A stretch of DNA of 64,000 nucleotides from Rubrivivax gelatinosus IL144 (GCF_000284255.1 NC_017075.1:1674001-1738000); one strand, 5' to 3'; numbered from the stretch's first letter, positions 17,675 to 23,632 are shown. Notes: generated from the letters alone by a model not told the origin. Translations and numbers: made by a program.

Positions 17675-18105
17675 CCGCCATCCGTCGCTGATGGCGCTGC
17701 CCTCTGAGCCAGCGCGCGGCGCTGCTGCCGCGCCAGCTTGCGTGACGTGATTTCGGCTGCACCGTCCTTGATGCGCTGGCGGTCGGGGCACAGGAACAGC
17801 ACCTTGAAGCCTTGGCCAAGCGGCTCTCGGCGGATGAGGCCCAGCGTTTCCAGGTCAGCGAGATGGCCGCGGACAGCCCGCTCGTCCTTGCCCGTGAGCT
17901 TGGCGATGTGCGGCCCAGCGTAGGTCGTGTTTCCCTCGTAGTGGCAGGAGGCGAGAGCGAGGTACACATACATGGCCGCGTTGTCGATGCAGTCGACCAC
18001 GTTGAACAGCATCGCCCGCGGCAGGCAGAAGTACCCGCCCTTGCCGTAGCGCTCGAACCAGCGGTCGTTCTCGGTGCTGGCGATGCGGTTGCGAGGGCGC
18101 TTCAT
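17608..18105 (-). CDS. Winged-helix DNA-binding protein, possibly a replication initiator or regulator
   Basis: A 165-residue protein. The centre (about residues 55-95) reads as a winged helix: a helix around HIAKLTGKDERAVRGHLADLETLGLIRRE, then a wing with GFKVLFLCP. The N-terminus (ENDRWFERYGKGGYFCLPRAML) resembles helix-turn-helix proteins of plasmids and islands. The C-terminus is Pro-rich and disordered. Its start overlaps the AlpA-like gene stop (ATGA), so the two form an operon, and its 3' end overlaps the convergent membrane-protein gene. Regulation of excision or replication is the likely role (inference). Confidence 0.65.
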   Translation of the reverse strand: MKRPRNRIASTENDRWFERYGKGGYFCLPRAMLFNVVDCIDNAAMYVYLALASCHYEGNTTYAGPHIAKLTGKDERAVRGHLADLETLGLIRREPLGQGFKVLFLCPDRQRIKDGAAEITSRKLARQQRRALAQRAAPSATDGGHQRELLNPPPNEPPLEKPPAS

Positions 18106-18293
18106 GCCTGGCCCCCTTCGGTGAGCTCGCGTTCCAGCCAGGCTTCAACCTCGGCCACGTCGAAGAACGACAGCCGGCTGCCTGCCAGGTGGCGCGGGGC
18201 GGGGAATGCGCGCTGCGCAATCCAGTTTTCCAGGGTGCGGGTCGAGACGCCGAGGGCTTCGACCAGCGCGGACTTGGGGATGAACTTGTCCAT
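18102..18293 (-). CDS. AlpA/MerR-type excisionase-like regulator
   Basis: A 63-residue helix-turn-helix protein. The segment PKSALVEALGVSTRTLENWIAQRAFPAPRHLAGSR is the AlpA/excisionase pattern, followed by FFDVAEVEAWLERE. Small proteins of this class activate integrase or excision genes in satellites such as P4 and in islands. The start at 18293 is chosen because GGAG lies just upstream and the product then begins MDKFIPKSAL; the frame continues open upstream to 18530 without family similarity. Its stop overlaps the winged-helix gene start. Confidence 0.8.
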   Translation of the reverse strand: MDKFIPKSALVEALGVSTRTLENWIAQRAFPAPRHLAGSRLSFFDVAEVEAWLERELTEGGQA

Positions 18294-18387
18294 CGAGATG
18301 CTCCAGGTGACGGGTGCGCCCGTCGGGCGAAGCGCGGCGGAACTGCCGGCTCGATGGAGTGAAGCCCCCCGTTTTAGCCTTCGCGCA

Positions 18388-18409
18388 ATGACGCGCAGGC
18401 ACTCGGGAC
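18388..18409 (+). repeat. Imperfect direct repeat, copy 1
   Basis: 22 bases, ATGACGCGCAGG... ending CGGGAC, match 19392-19413 at 20 of 22 positions. The pair brackets the winged-helix gene 18464-19357. Confidence 0.55.
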
Positions 18410-18463
18410 GGCGGTGGCCGGCGAGACGGTGGCTAGACAGTGGACCTACCACCGGAAGCCACC

Positions 18464-19357
18464 ATGAAAGTCTCGACCTCCGACTTGCAGGGCGTGCTGG
18501 GCGCCACGCCCGCCGCCGCGCCACCATCACGCGCGCCGCGACAAACCAACAGCCGCAGCGGGCGCGAGCAGGCCCGCATCAACGAGCTGAAGTGCATGCG
18601 TGTCGTCGCCCACCATGGACACGTCCGCATCGCCGAGCTGGCCCGCGCCGTCTGGCCCAAGGCGCGATACGCCGAGCAGGTCAGTAGGCGCGTTGCCAGC
18701 CGGCTGGTCGCCGAGGGCCTGCTGCTGGAACGCCGTAACGCGCTGGGCTCGCGCAGCCTGTGCCTGACCCGTGTCGGCGCAACCTGGCTGGAGGCCCGGG
18801 GCATCGAGGCGCAGCACACGCTAGACCTGTCGAGCGTGTCCGGCAGCACTTTCTTCCACCGAACTCTCGCCACGCGTTACCTCATTGAACGCCAGGTCGA
18901 GGGCTTCCAGACCGCAGGGGAGTACCTGCTGCTGCGGCGCAAGGCGCCGTTCCCGGTGGACCGGATGGTGAAGATGCTGCGCAAGATGCCAGACGGTGCT
19001 GTCTGGCAGCGCCGCGCCGACGGGCCGGCGACGGTGGAGGTGTGCGAGGTCGAGGCCGCCCGCAAGGCGCTGCCGCAGCTCGCGGCCTGCCTGCGGTGGG
19101 CAGAGCTCGTCGGCCAGCCGCTCGACCAGGCCGGCGCCTACCGGCTTGGAGGCTTGGTCTTCGTCTACGACCGCGAGCTGAACCATGCCCGCCGCATCCT
19201 GCTGGCCGCGACTTCGCTGTGGGGCCACCGACCCTTGCAGGAACGCGTAACGCTGGAACGCCGGGTCAAGCTCGTCGCGGTCGAGCTGCGCGACCCGCTG
19301 GTGTGGGTCGGTTCCAGCGTGACGACGTTACACGACCTGAGGCAGCGCGCCGTTTAA
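18464..19357 (+). CDS. Winged-helix protein, replication-relaxation-like
   Basis: A 297-residue protein. Residues about 45-105 form a winged helix: ARINELKCMRVVAHHGHVRIAELARAVWP, then QVSRRVASRLVAEGLLLERR and a wing with SRSLCLTRVG. The remainder contains FFHRTLATRYLI and a Glu-rich strand (TVEVCEVEAARK), as in replication-relaxation family proteins of mobile elements, which also have a nuclease-like core. The match is by eye only. The ATG at 18464 is used because the product then begins MKVSTSDL. It is divergent from the AlpA-like gene, followed by a terminator at 19496, and flanked by the 22-bp direct repeat. Confidence 0.55.
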   Translation: MKVSTSDLQGVLGATPAAAPPSRAPRQTNSRSGREQARINELKCMRVVAHHGHVRIAELARAVWPKARYAEQVSRRVASRLVAEGLLLERRNALGSRSLCLTRVGATWLEARGIEAQHTLDLSSVSGSTFFHRTLATRYLIERQVEGFQTAGEYLLLRRKAPFPVDRMVKMLRKMPDGAVWQRRADGPATVEVCEVEAARKALPQLAACLRWAELVGQPLDQAGAYRLGGLVFVYDRELNHARRILLAATSLWGHRPLQERVTLERRVKLVAVELRDPLVWVGSSVTTLHDLRQRAV

Positions 19358-19391
19358 AACCTGGGAGCTACCCTAGGTAGACCCTCAGACG

Positions 19392-19413
19392 ATGACCCGC
19401 AGGCAATCGGGAC
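19392..19413 (+). repeat. Imperfect direct repeat, copy 2
   Basis: Second copy of the 22-base repeat at 18388-18409, with two substitutions, 34 bp after the stop of the winged-helix gene. Confidence 0.55.
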
Positions 19414-19495
19414 CAGCTGATTAGGCGCGTTCCCGCGCGCCCGTTCGTGGCCTCGGCCCCGTCCGGAAAATGCACTGTACGGCCCCGCAAGGGGG

Positions 19496-19525
19496 GAGAG
19501 GCGCCTTCGGGCGCCTCTCTTGTTT
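19496..19525. terminator. Bidirectional terminator between the winged-helix gene and RT1
   Basis: GAGAGGCGCC (19496-19505) and GGCGCCTCTC (19510-19519) form a perfect 10-bp stem with a stable TTCG loop and tail TTGTTT. It lies between convergent genes and ends just after the end of the extended RT1 frame at 19541. Confidence 0.8.
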
Positions 19526-19540
19526 ACGACCGTTGCCAGG

Positions 19541-19702
19541 TTAGGTCGCCCGCGCCACGGGTCGAAGAATCTGCGCGGCCTCTTGCTGGCGTCCACGCAG
19601 CTGGCGGCCGAGCTTCGCTCGCTCATCGCCGTCTGCGGCGACGTATGCGGAACGGGTCTCATGCAGCTTTCGATGGCGCTCGTTTGGCAGCCGCAGTTCT
19701 TA
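19541..19702 (-). pseudogene. In-frame continuation of RT1 beyond a TAA: probable RT thumb region
   Basis: After the TAA at 19700-19702 the same frame runs for 52 codons to a TAA at 19541-19543. The peptide begins ELRLPNERHRKLHETRSAY and continues DERAKLGRQLRGRQQEAAQ. This looks like the segment following the VTG motif in retron RTs (xLPxxRxRKL, then a helical DERxxLxxxLxGRxxEAAQ). One substitution in the TAA codon would restore a 293-residue enzyme. It may be a nonsense mutation, a sequencing error or a recoded stop. Confidence 0.7.
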
Positions 19703-20422
19703 ACCGACGATGACCGCGCCGGTGACACTCTTAGGCGCGCCGGCAGCGAAGGTGGCCGACTTCTTGCCCTTGGACTTCAAGCCATGGCGAGCAATGAGCA
19801 TGCGTACTTCACCCAGTAGGCGCTTCGTGGCGTTCGGACCTGAGAGCGCGATGTCATCGACGTAGATGGTCAGTTTGCAGCCTGAGGCAACTGCGAGCTT
19901 GGCGATGTCCTCGAACAGCCCCCTCGCGGCGAAGAATGCCACCCGGCCGCTCAGCGGACTTCCGGTAGGCAGATGCAGTTGCCTGTAGCAACAGATGTCG
20001 GCCAGCCGGTCCGCGACATCGGCGGCGCACTCGAAGTCGCGCACGAACATCCGGAACACCATGGCCCGGGTCACGCTTGGATAGAACTTGTTGATGTCGG
20101 TCTTGATGACCGGGTGGTTACCGAGGTGCTGCCGCGCGTTGTCCGCATACGAACGGCCCTTCTGCGAGAACACGTAGTCCGGGACCTCAATGCGTGCGAG
20201 CAGGTCGGCGATGACCTTGTGCACTGCCGCCATCCAATGGATGGGCGCCTGGATTTCCCGGTCCTTCGGCCCCTTCCAGACCCGAAAAGATTCGGCAGCC
20301 AGAAGGTCCGTCACCGACTCCCATTTGACGCCGATGACGTCCTCAAACCGCCCCTTGCCGCGCAAGCGGAAGAGCGGCGACTGATTCAGCGCGTAGGCCT
20401 TACGCGGCGCGCTCGACGGCAT
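19700..20422 (-). CDS. Retron-type reverse transcriptase (RT1), ends early at a TAA
   Basis: A 240-residue RNA-directed DNA polymerase as read. The two retron hallmarks are visible: NARQH at residues 95-99 (NAxxH) and VTG at 233-235. The first catalytic Asp is in KTDINKFYPS, the QG/SP region is LPTGSPLSG, and the active site is YVDD at 187-190. The ATG at 20422 has AGGAA five bases upstream and overlaps the XRE gene by 23 bp; a TTG at 20443 is an alternative. It is shorter than typical retron RTs because the thumb-like segment lies after the TAA (see 19541-19702). It is the last gene of a minus-strand operon: small peptide, XRE, RT. It would be expected to copy a dedicated non-coding RNA, probably from the structured leader 20899-21168. 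Confidence 0.85.
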   Translation of the reverse strand: MPSSAPRKAYALNQSPLFRLRGKGRFEDVIGVKWESVTDLLAAESFRVWKGPKDREIQAPIHWMAAVHKVIADLLARIEVPDYVFSQKGRSYADNARQHLGNHPVIKTDINKFYPSVTRAMVFRMFVRDFECAADVADRLADICCYRQLHLPTGSPLSGRVAFFAARGLFEDIAKLAVASGCKLTIYVDDIALSGPNATKRLLGEVRMLIARHGLKSKGKKSATFAAGAPKSVTGAVIVG

Positions 20423-20708
20423 CGCGTTCCTGAAGCCACTCAAGCAGCCTCAGTATCTTGTCCGCCGCCGCCACCCGCAGCTTCGCCCCGGGCTTTCGGT
20501 CCTCATTGATGGACTCCGAGAACAAGAGGATGGAGGACACGGGCATCTTGAAAACCTCGGAATACCGCTCCAGCAGGTCCAGCCCGGGCGTCTTGTCGCC
20601 TTTCTCCAGCTCGCTCAGGTACGAGTTGGAAATCCCAAGGCGCTTGGCCAGCTCCACTTGGGTGTACTGGTGGTAGGTCCGAAGCAGCTTCAGGGCGCGA
20701 TTCAACAT
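20400..20708 (-). CDS. XRE-family helix-turn-helix regulator of the RT1 module
   Basis: A 102-residue Cro/C1-type protein. Residues about 5-60 form the fold: LKLLRTYHQYTQVELAKRLGISNSYLSELEKGDKTPGLDLLERY, with the recognition helix around NSYLSELE. The C-terminus (about 75-100) is a helix with LRLLEWLQERDAVE. The start at 20708 has GAGAGG upstream; the frame is open to 20765, but that part is not XRE-like. It lies 37 bp after the small gene and overlaps RT1 by 23 bp. It probably represses the operon through the palindrome at 21211-21227; alternatively it is an effector-like HTH as in some retrons. Confidence 0.88.
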   Translation of the reverse strand: MLNRALKLLRTYHQYTQVELAKRLGISNSYLSELEKGDKTPGLDLLERYSEVFKMPVSSILLFSESINEDRKPGAKLRVAAADKILRLLEWLQERDAVERAA

Positions 20709-20745
20709 GGCATGCCTCTCGAATTTGAAATAAAGGGGTGACGAA

Positions 20746-20898
20746 TCACCGAAGCAGGAAGTCAATCAGCTTGGCGACCATCGAGACGAGCCGGACCACC
20801 GCGGTGGCCAGGCGGAACGTCTCGGGACGCACCCACCAGGACTTCTTGCGTTGCTTCTTCGTCGCCCGCCGCTGAGGAGGCTTCAGAACGTCACTCAT
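20746..20898 (-). CDS. Small cationic amphipathic/membrane peptide of the RT1 module
   Basis: 50 codons. The N-terminus is strongly basic (RRATKKQRKKS), followed by WWVRPE and a helix from about residue 27 to 50 with R29, R36, K43 and R50 exactly seven residues apart, so the charges fall on one face. The core AVVRLVSMVAKLIDFL aligns with ALVQLITAIVNAVFNY of the RT2 partner. It starts behind GAAAGGAATCGTC, an AAAGGA ribosome site. It is the first gene of the RT1 operon. A toxin-like membrane-active effector or an RT/RNA-binding partner is possible. It is too short for any confident family call. Confidence 0.65.
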   Translation of the reverse strand: MSDVLKPPQRRATKKQRKKSWWVRPETFRLATAVVRLVSMVAKLIDFLLR

Positions 20899-21168
20899 GA
20901 CGATTCCTTTCGGCTGCACCAAACAACGCACACGGGATGTGTGCGCCGTGGCTGTCGCCCGCAACCGAACAGAGCAAAGCGGCGAGTTGACCCCCTTCAC
21001 TTCCAGATGCCTGCCCGGGGTCGCCCGGGCAGGCTCGCACCGGCCCCAACCGTACCGCGCACCGGAGGACCGGCACCGTGCGGCGTGGGCTTGCGAGTAG
21101 TTAGAGCCTTTCGGCCCCACAGGGTGCTGTAGCACCCCAACAGTCGACAGTTATCTCTGTCAGCCTCG
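20899..21168 (-). ncRNA. Candidate structured leader RNA of the RT1 module (possible msr-msd)
   Basis: About 270 nt between the proposed transcription start and the small gene. Read on the minus strand it holds successive hairpins: GACAG/CTGTC, GGGTGC/GCACCC with loop TACA, GGGCC/GGCTC capped by a GAAA tetraloop, a wobble-containing GTGCCGG/CCGGTGC, an 11-bp GCCTGCCCGGG/CCCGGGCAGGC with loop CGAC (around 21008-21033), TCGCC/GGCGA, and CGCACAC/GTGTGCG. Retron RNAs precede the RT genes and are similarly folded. I could not find convincing a1/a2 end repeats inside the transcript. Confidence 0.5.
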
Positions 21169-21174
21169 GGGCGG

Positions 21175-21204
21175 AGTGTAGCCGAAGAACTTCGCCCAGC
21201 GCAA
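21175..21204 (-). promoter_or_regulatory. Probable promoter of the RT1 module
   Basis: On the minus strand TTGCGC (21204-21199) and TACACT (21180-21175) are separated by 18 bp. Transcription would begin near 21168, just before the structured leader. The palindrome 21211-21227 lies immediately upstream of the -35. Confidence 0.5.
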
Positions 21205-21210
21205 GTTGTG

Positions 21211-21227
21211 TTTCGCTGTCAGCGAAA
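21211..21227. promoter_or_regulatory. 17-bp palindromic operator candidate
   Basis: TTTCGCTGTCAGCGAAA is a perfect palindrome of 8-bp arms around a central base. It sits between the divergent RT1 operon and ardC, next to the RT1 promoter, which is an ideal position for a dimeric XRE repressor such as the product of 20400-20708. Confidence 0.65.
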
Positions 21228-21435
21228 TTTCGATATGACCCTGCTAAGGGGTCTCCCCTCGCGCCGCGCAACCGTCCGCACGCTGCGGCGTGCCCTCCGG
21301 CCTGGCATCCCCAGCTTCCTGTCGTGCAGCCGGGGTGTGCCCCTTCCAGGCCTGCGGCGGTTGCGCTCTTCTACCCCCGGTCTCGCCGACGGGCACGGGG
21401 TGCCACACGCACCCCCAGCCCTAAAGGAGCAAGTC
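21228..21435. other. ardC upstream region
   Basis: About 210 bp with no gene. Contains small GC-rich hairpins (for example GGGG-TCT-CCCC around 21250). No clear promoter hexamers were seen. A good ribosome site AAAGGAGC lies at 21423-21430. Confidence 0.4.
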
Positions 21436-22341
21436 ATGGAAGGCAAGCAACAGCAGCGCGACCTCTACGCCGAGGTCACCCGTCGAATCGTCGAGGCCCT
21501 GGACCGGGGCGTCCGCCCCTGGTCGTGCCCGTGGTCCCGTGGCGCCGCCAGCGGCGGCATGCTGCCCCGCCGGCACGGCGGCGAGCCGTATCGTGGCGTG
21601 AATGTTCTGCTGCTGTGGGGCGCAGCGATGGAACGCGGCTTCACATCGCGCACCTGGTTGACCTACCGCCAGGCCGAGGCGCTGGGCGGGCAGGTTCGCA
21701 AGGGCGAGCGCGGCACGATGGTGGTCTATGCCGGTCAGTTCAGCCCCAGCAAGGAGGGCACCGAGGCGGTCGAAGGCGAAGCCCCGGCACGGCGGGCGGT
21801 GGCTTTCCTGCGCAGCTACACGGTCTTCAACACCGAGCAGGTGGATGGGCTGGCTGCGCCAGCCGCACCCGAGGTGCCCGCGGCCATCCAGCCCGACGCC
21901 GACGCGCTGGCCCTGGTGGCGCGGGCAGGCGCGACGGTTCGCCACGGCGGCGACCGCGCGTTCTACGCACCGGGGCCTGACCTCGTGCAGATGCCCGATG
22001 CTTCGCGTTTCCGCGATGCCGCCGCGTACTTCGGCACCCTGGCGCACGAGCTCGTGCACTGGACCGGCCACCCGGACCGCCTGGCGCGCCAGTTCGGCCA
22101 GCGCTTCGGCGACCAGGCCTACGCGATGGAAGAGCTCGTTGCCGAGCTCGGCGCCGCCTTCGTGTGCGCCGGCAGCCGGCTCAGCCCGGAACCGCGTGAG
22201 GACCATGCCGCGTACCTGGCCGCGTGGCTGGCCGTGCTGAAGCACGACAAGCGCGCCATCTTCACCGCCGCCGCTCAGGCCCAGCGGGCGGCCGACCTGC
22301 TGTGCGGCGTCGAGTCGGCGCAGGTCGAGGGCAGCCCGTAA
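21436..22341 (+). CDS. ardC: ArdC-family antirestriction protein
   Basis: A 301-residue protein. The N-terminal ssDNA-binding domain starts DLYAEVTRRIVEALDRGVRPW and contains PYRGVNVLLLW and KGERGTMVVYAG; it ends near residue 135 with YTVFNTEQV. The C-terminal metallopeptidase-like domain has HELVH (H204, E205, H208) and a downstream acidic MEELVAELGAAF. ArdC proteins protect incoming DNA from host restriction during transfer. The ATG at 21436 has AAAGGAGC upstream; the frame is open to 21208 without family similarity. It lies between two minus-strand RT modules and ends at a perfect bidirectional terminator. Confidence 0.93.
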   Translation: MEGKQQQRDLYAEVTRRIVEALDRGVRPWSCPWSRGAASGGMLPRRHGGEPYRGVNVLLLWGAAMERGFTSRTWLTYRQAEALGGQVRKGERGTMVVYAGQFSPSKEGTEAVEGEAPARRAVAFLRSYTVFNTEQVDGLAAPAAPEVPAAIQPDADALALVARAGATVRHGGDRAFYAPGPDLVQMPDASRFRDAAAYFGTLAHELVHWTGHPDRLARQFGQRFGDQAYAMEELVAELGAAFVCAGSRLSPEPREDHAAYLAAWLAVLKHDKRAIFTAAAQAQRAADLLCGVESAQVEGSP

Positions 22342-22372
22342 CGCGAAAGGCGCCCATCGGGCGCCTTTCGCG
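22342..22372. terminator. Bidirectional terminator between ardC and RT2
   Basis: CGCGAAAGGCGCCC and GGGCGCCTTTCGCG form a perfect 14-bp stem with a 3-nt ATC loop. It begins directly after the ardC stop and 15 bp before the RT2 stop. Confidence 0.85.
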
Positions 22373-22387
22373 GACATGTCCGGCCTG

Positions 22388-23149
22388 TCAGGGCAACGAG
22401 TCCGCCTGAACCGGGTTCACGCTGCGCACGTAGCCCTGAATGCCCGCGCGTTGCAGTTCGCTCGTCGAGGCCTGGAAGGCTTCACGAAACTCGGCCAGCT
22501 TCGGTGGCAGGACCGAAAGCGGAGTACCTGCCGCAAGTTCGATGTTGAACGCGGAGATGGTTGCCGCCGGGCCCTGTTCCTTGTCGTCGCTGAAGGCGAG
22601 GCGCGACCGCTGCGCTTTGGTCTTCATCGTCGTCAGCACGTCACCTAGTTCTTCGGGGTCGTTACCCGACACGATGATGTCGTCGACGTACACGGTGACG
22701 ACGACGCTGTTCTCGCGATGCAGTTGGTCGAGGTACTTGCCCAGCCCGCTTTTGTGCAACGCGAGCGAGGCCAGCAGCGGCGACTGGACGAACCCATATG
22801 GCAGGATTTGCCGGGCTGGGTCTTCGGGATGTTGAACCGTGCTCGCCGTTGCAATCCGTCTGGCCTCCGCGTGGCTGACGAACTCCTTCAGCACGCGCGA
22901 GATGCGGGAGCGACTGACTGAGCCGAAGAAGTCGGCGATGTCGACCTTGACGAAGCAGGTGCTTCGTTGGTGGCGCATCAGTGCGGCGACGTGGCCTCCC
23001 TGCCGCAGGTGAAAGTAGTAGCTTGGGGCCTTCCAGTGGGACTCGACGAGCTCTTTGACCTCGACGCCCTCTGCGCGCGCTTCAGGGGAAGGCTCGAAAA
23101 CCCAACGACCTGGCTTTCGCTCAAACTTGTGCAGCCACTTCGCGGGCAT
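22388..23149 (-). CDS. Second reverse transcriptase (RT2), non-retron type
   Basis: A 253-residue RNA-directed DNA polymerase. The first catalytic Asp is D70 in VKVDIADFFGS, the SP region is YGFVQSPLLASLAL, and the active site is YVDD at 154-157. FSDDKEQ and ISAFNIEL follow, and the thumb-like end GIQGYVRSVNPVQA closes the protein. Neither NAxxH nor VTG is present, so it is not a canonical retron RT; it is more like the unassigned or DRT-type RTs used in phage defence (inference). No extra maturase, nuclease or integrase domain is seen. Its start lies 29 bp inside the preceding small gene, implying translational coupling; no clear ribosome site of its own was found. Confidence 0.85.
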   Translation of the reverse strand: MPAKWLHKFERKPGRWVFEPSPEARAEGVEVKELVESHWKAPSYYFHLRQGGHVAALMRHQRSTCFVKVDIADFFGSVSRSRISRVLKEFVSHAEARRIATASTVQHPEDPARQILPYGFVQSPLLASLALHKSGLGKYLDQLHRENSVVVTVYVDDIIVSGNDPEELGDVLTTMKTKAQRSRLAFSDDKEQGPAATISAFNIELAAGTPLSVLPPKLAEFREAFQASTSELQRAGIQGYVRSVNPVQADSLP

Positions 23150-23264
23150 TGGCTAGCTGATAGTTGAAGACCGCGTTCACGATGGCAGTGATGAGTTGCA
23201 CAAGTGCAATGCCCATCCCAAACCAATCGCGAACAGGGCGGTCGTTGGGACGTTTCTTCTTCAT
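23121..23264 (-). CDS. Small basic, single-helix membrane peptide of the RT2 module
   Basis: 47 codons: MKKKRPNDRP, then WFGMGIALVQLITAIVNAVF, a hydrophobic helix at about residues 14-33, and a polar tail. The helix aligns with that of the 50-residue RT1 partner (polar Q23 and N30 match R36 and K43 there). It starts behind GAAAGGAATCGTTGAG, the same 12-base leader sequence as the RT1 partner. The gene overlaps RT2 by 29 bp. Function unknown; a membrane-acting effector controlled by the RT is a reasonable hypothesis. Confidence 0.65.
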   Translation of the reverse strand: MKKKRPNDRPVRDWFGMGIALVQLITAIVNAVFNYQLANAREVAAQV

Positions 23265-23315
23265 CTCAACGATTCCTTTCACAACCCTGGCGCGCCCAGC
23301 GCGCAAGCGCGCGGA

Positions 23316-23344
23316 TATTCAGCTAACCAATATGGCGCTGCCAA
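23316..23344 (-). promoter_or_regulatory. Probable promoter of the RT2 module
   Basis: On the minus strand TTGGCA (23344-23339) and TGAATA (23321-23316) are 17 bp apart. The 5' leader would be about 45 nt and contains a GCGCG/CGCGC hairpin (around 23297-23310) before the ribosome site. Confidence 0.4.
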
Positions 23345-23591
23345 CAGGGATACACCAAGTTGACCAGGACGCCTACAGGAGGTCACAGAGTGACAGTGAA
23401 AGGTGACTGCAGGTAGCCGGGGGGCCGCCTACCGCCAGGGCACCGCAAATCTAGCACATCGGTCCCGGGTTTGGCGACCTTGCCAGGCGCTTGCCGTGCG
23501 CTCGGTCCTGTCACACAATCTGATGCACAGACCTGTGTTGCGTCGGCTCTAAGTGCCTGTGAGAGCTGGGGTTTCGCGGTGGCCAATGGTC
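23345..23591. other. Non-coding end of the island between the RT2 promoter and attR
   Basis: No gene is seen. On the minus strand there are hairpins GTCAC/GTGAC (around 23383-23395) and GGTAG/CTACC (around 23410-23431), and the palindrome CACAGACCTGTG at 23525-23536. It could hold integrase arm sites or an RT2-associated RNA. Confidence 0.4.
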
Positions 23592-23615
23592 TCCCATCAG
23601 CCACCCCACCGAATA
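23592..23615 (+). repeat. attR: right 24-bp attachment repeat
   Basis: Exact copy of 2765-2788, including the 17 bases of the tRNA-His 3' end, without the rest of the tRNA. It marks the right end of the island. Confidence 0.9.
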
Positions 23616-23632
23616 AGCGGCAACGCACAAAA

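Larger units (their letters stand above)
2765..23615. mobile_element. Integrative genomic island at tRNA-His
   Basis: About 20.9 kb bounded by the 24-bp attachment repeats. The integrase is next to attL. The element contains DUF927 ATPase, IS21, a restriction-modification operon, AlpA-like and winged-helix regulators, two reverse transcriptases with small partner genes, an XRE regulator and ArdC. No phage structural, relaxase or mating-pair gene is seen, so it is more like a phage satellite or a mobilizable island than a prophage or self-transmissible ICE (inference). Flanking genes ppiD/tRNA-His and the TetR/RND locus are chromosomal in character. Confidence 0.88.

Noticed and set aside
20909..21186. 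AGCCGAA at 20909-20915 and TTCGGCT at 21180-21186 (minus strand) as retron a1/a2 repeats
   Set aside because: The outer copy overlaps the predicted -10/-35 interval, so it would probably not be transcribed, and the pairing is only seven bases.
19541..23264. A diversity-generating retroelement
   Set aside because: No Avd-type accessory gene, C-type-lectin target or template/variable repeat pair was seen.
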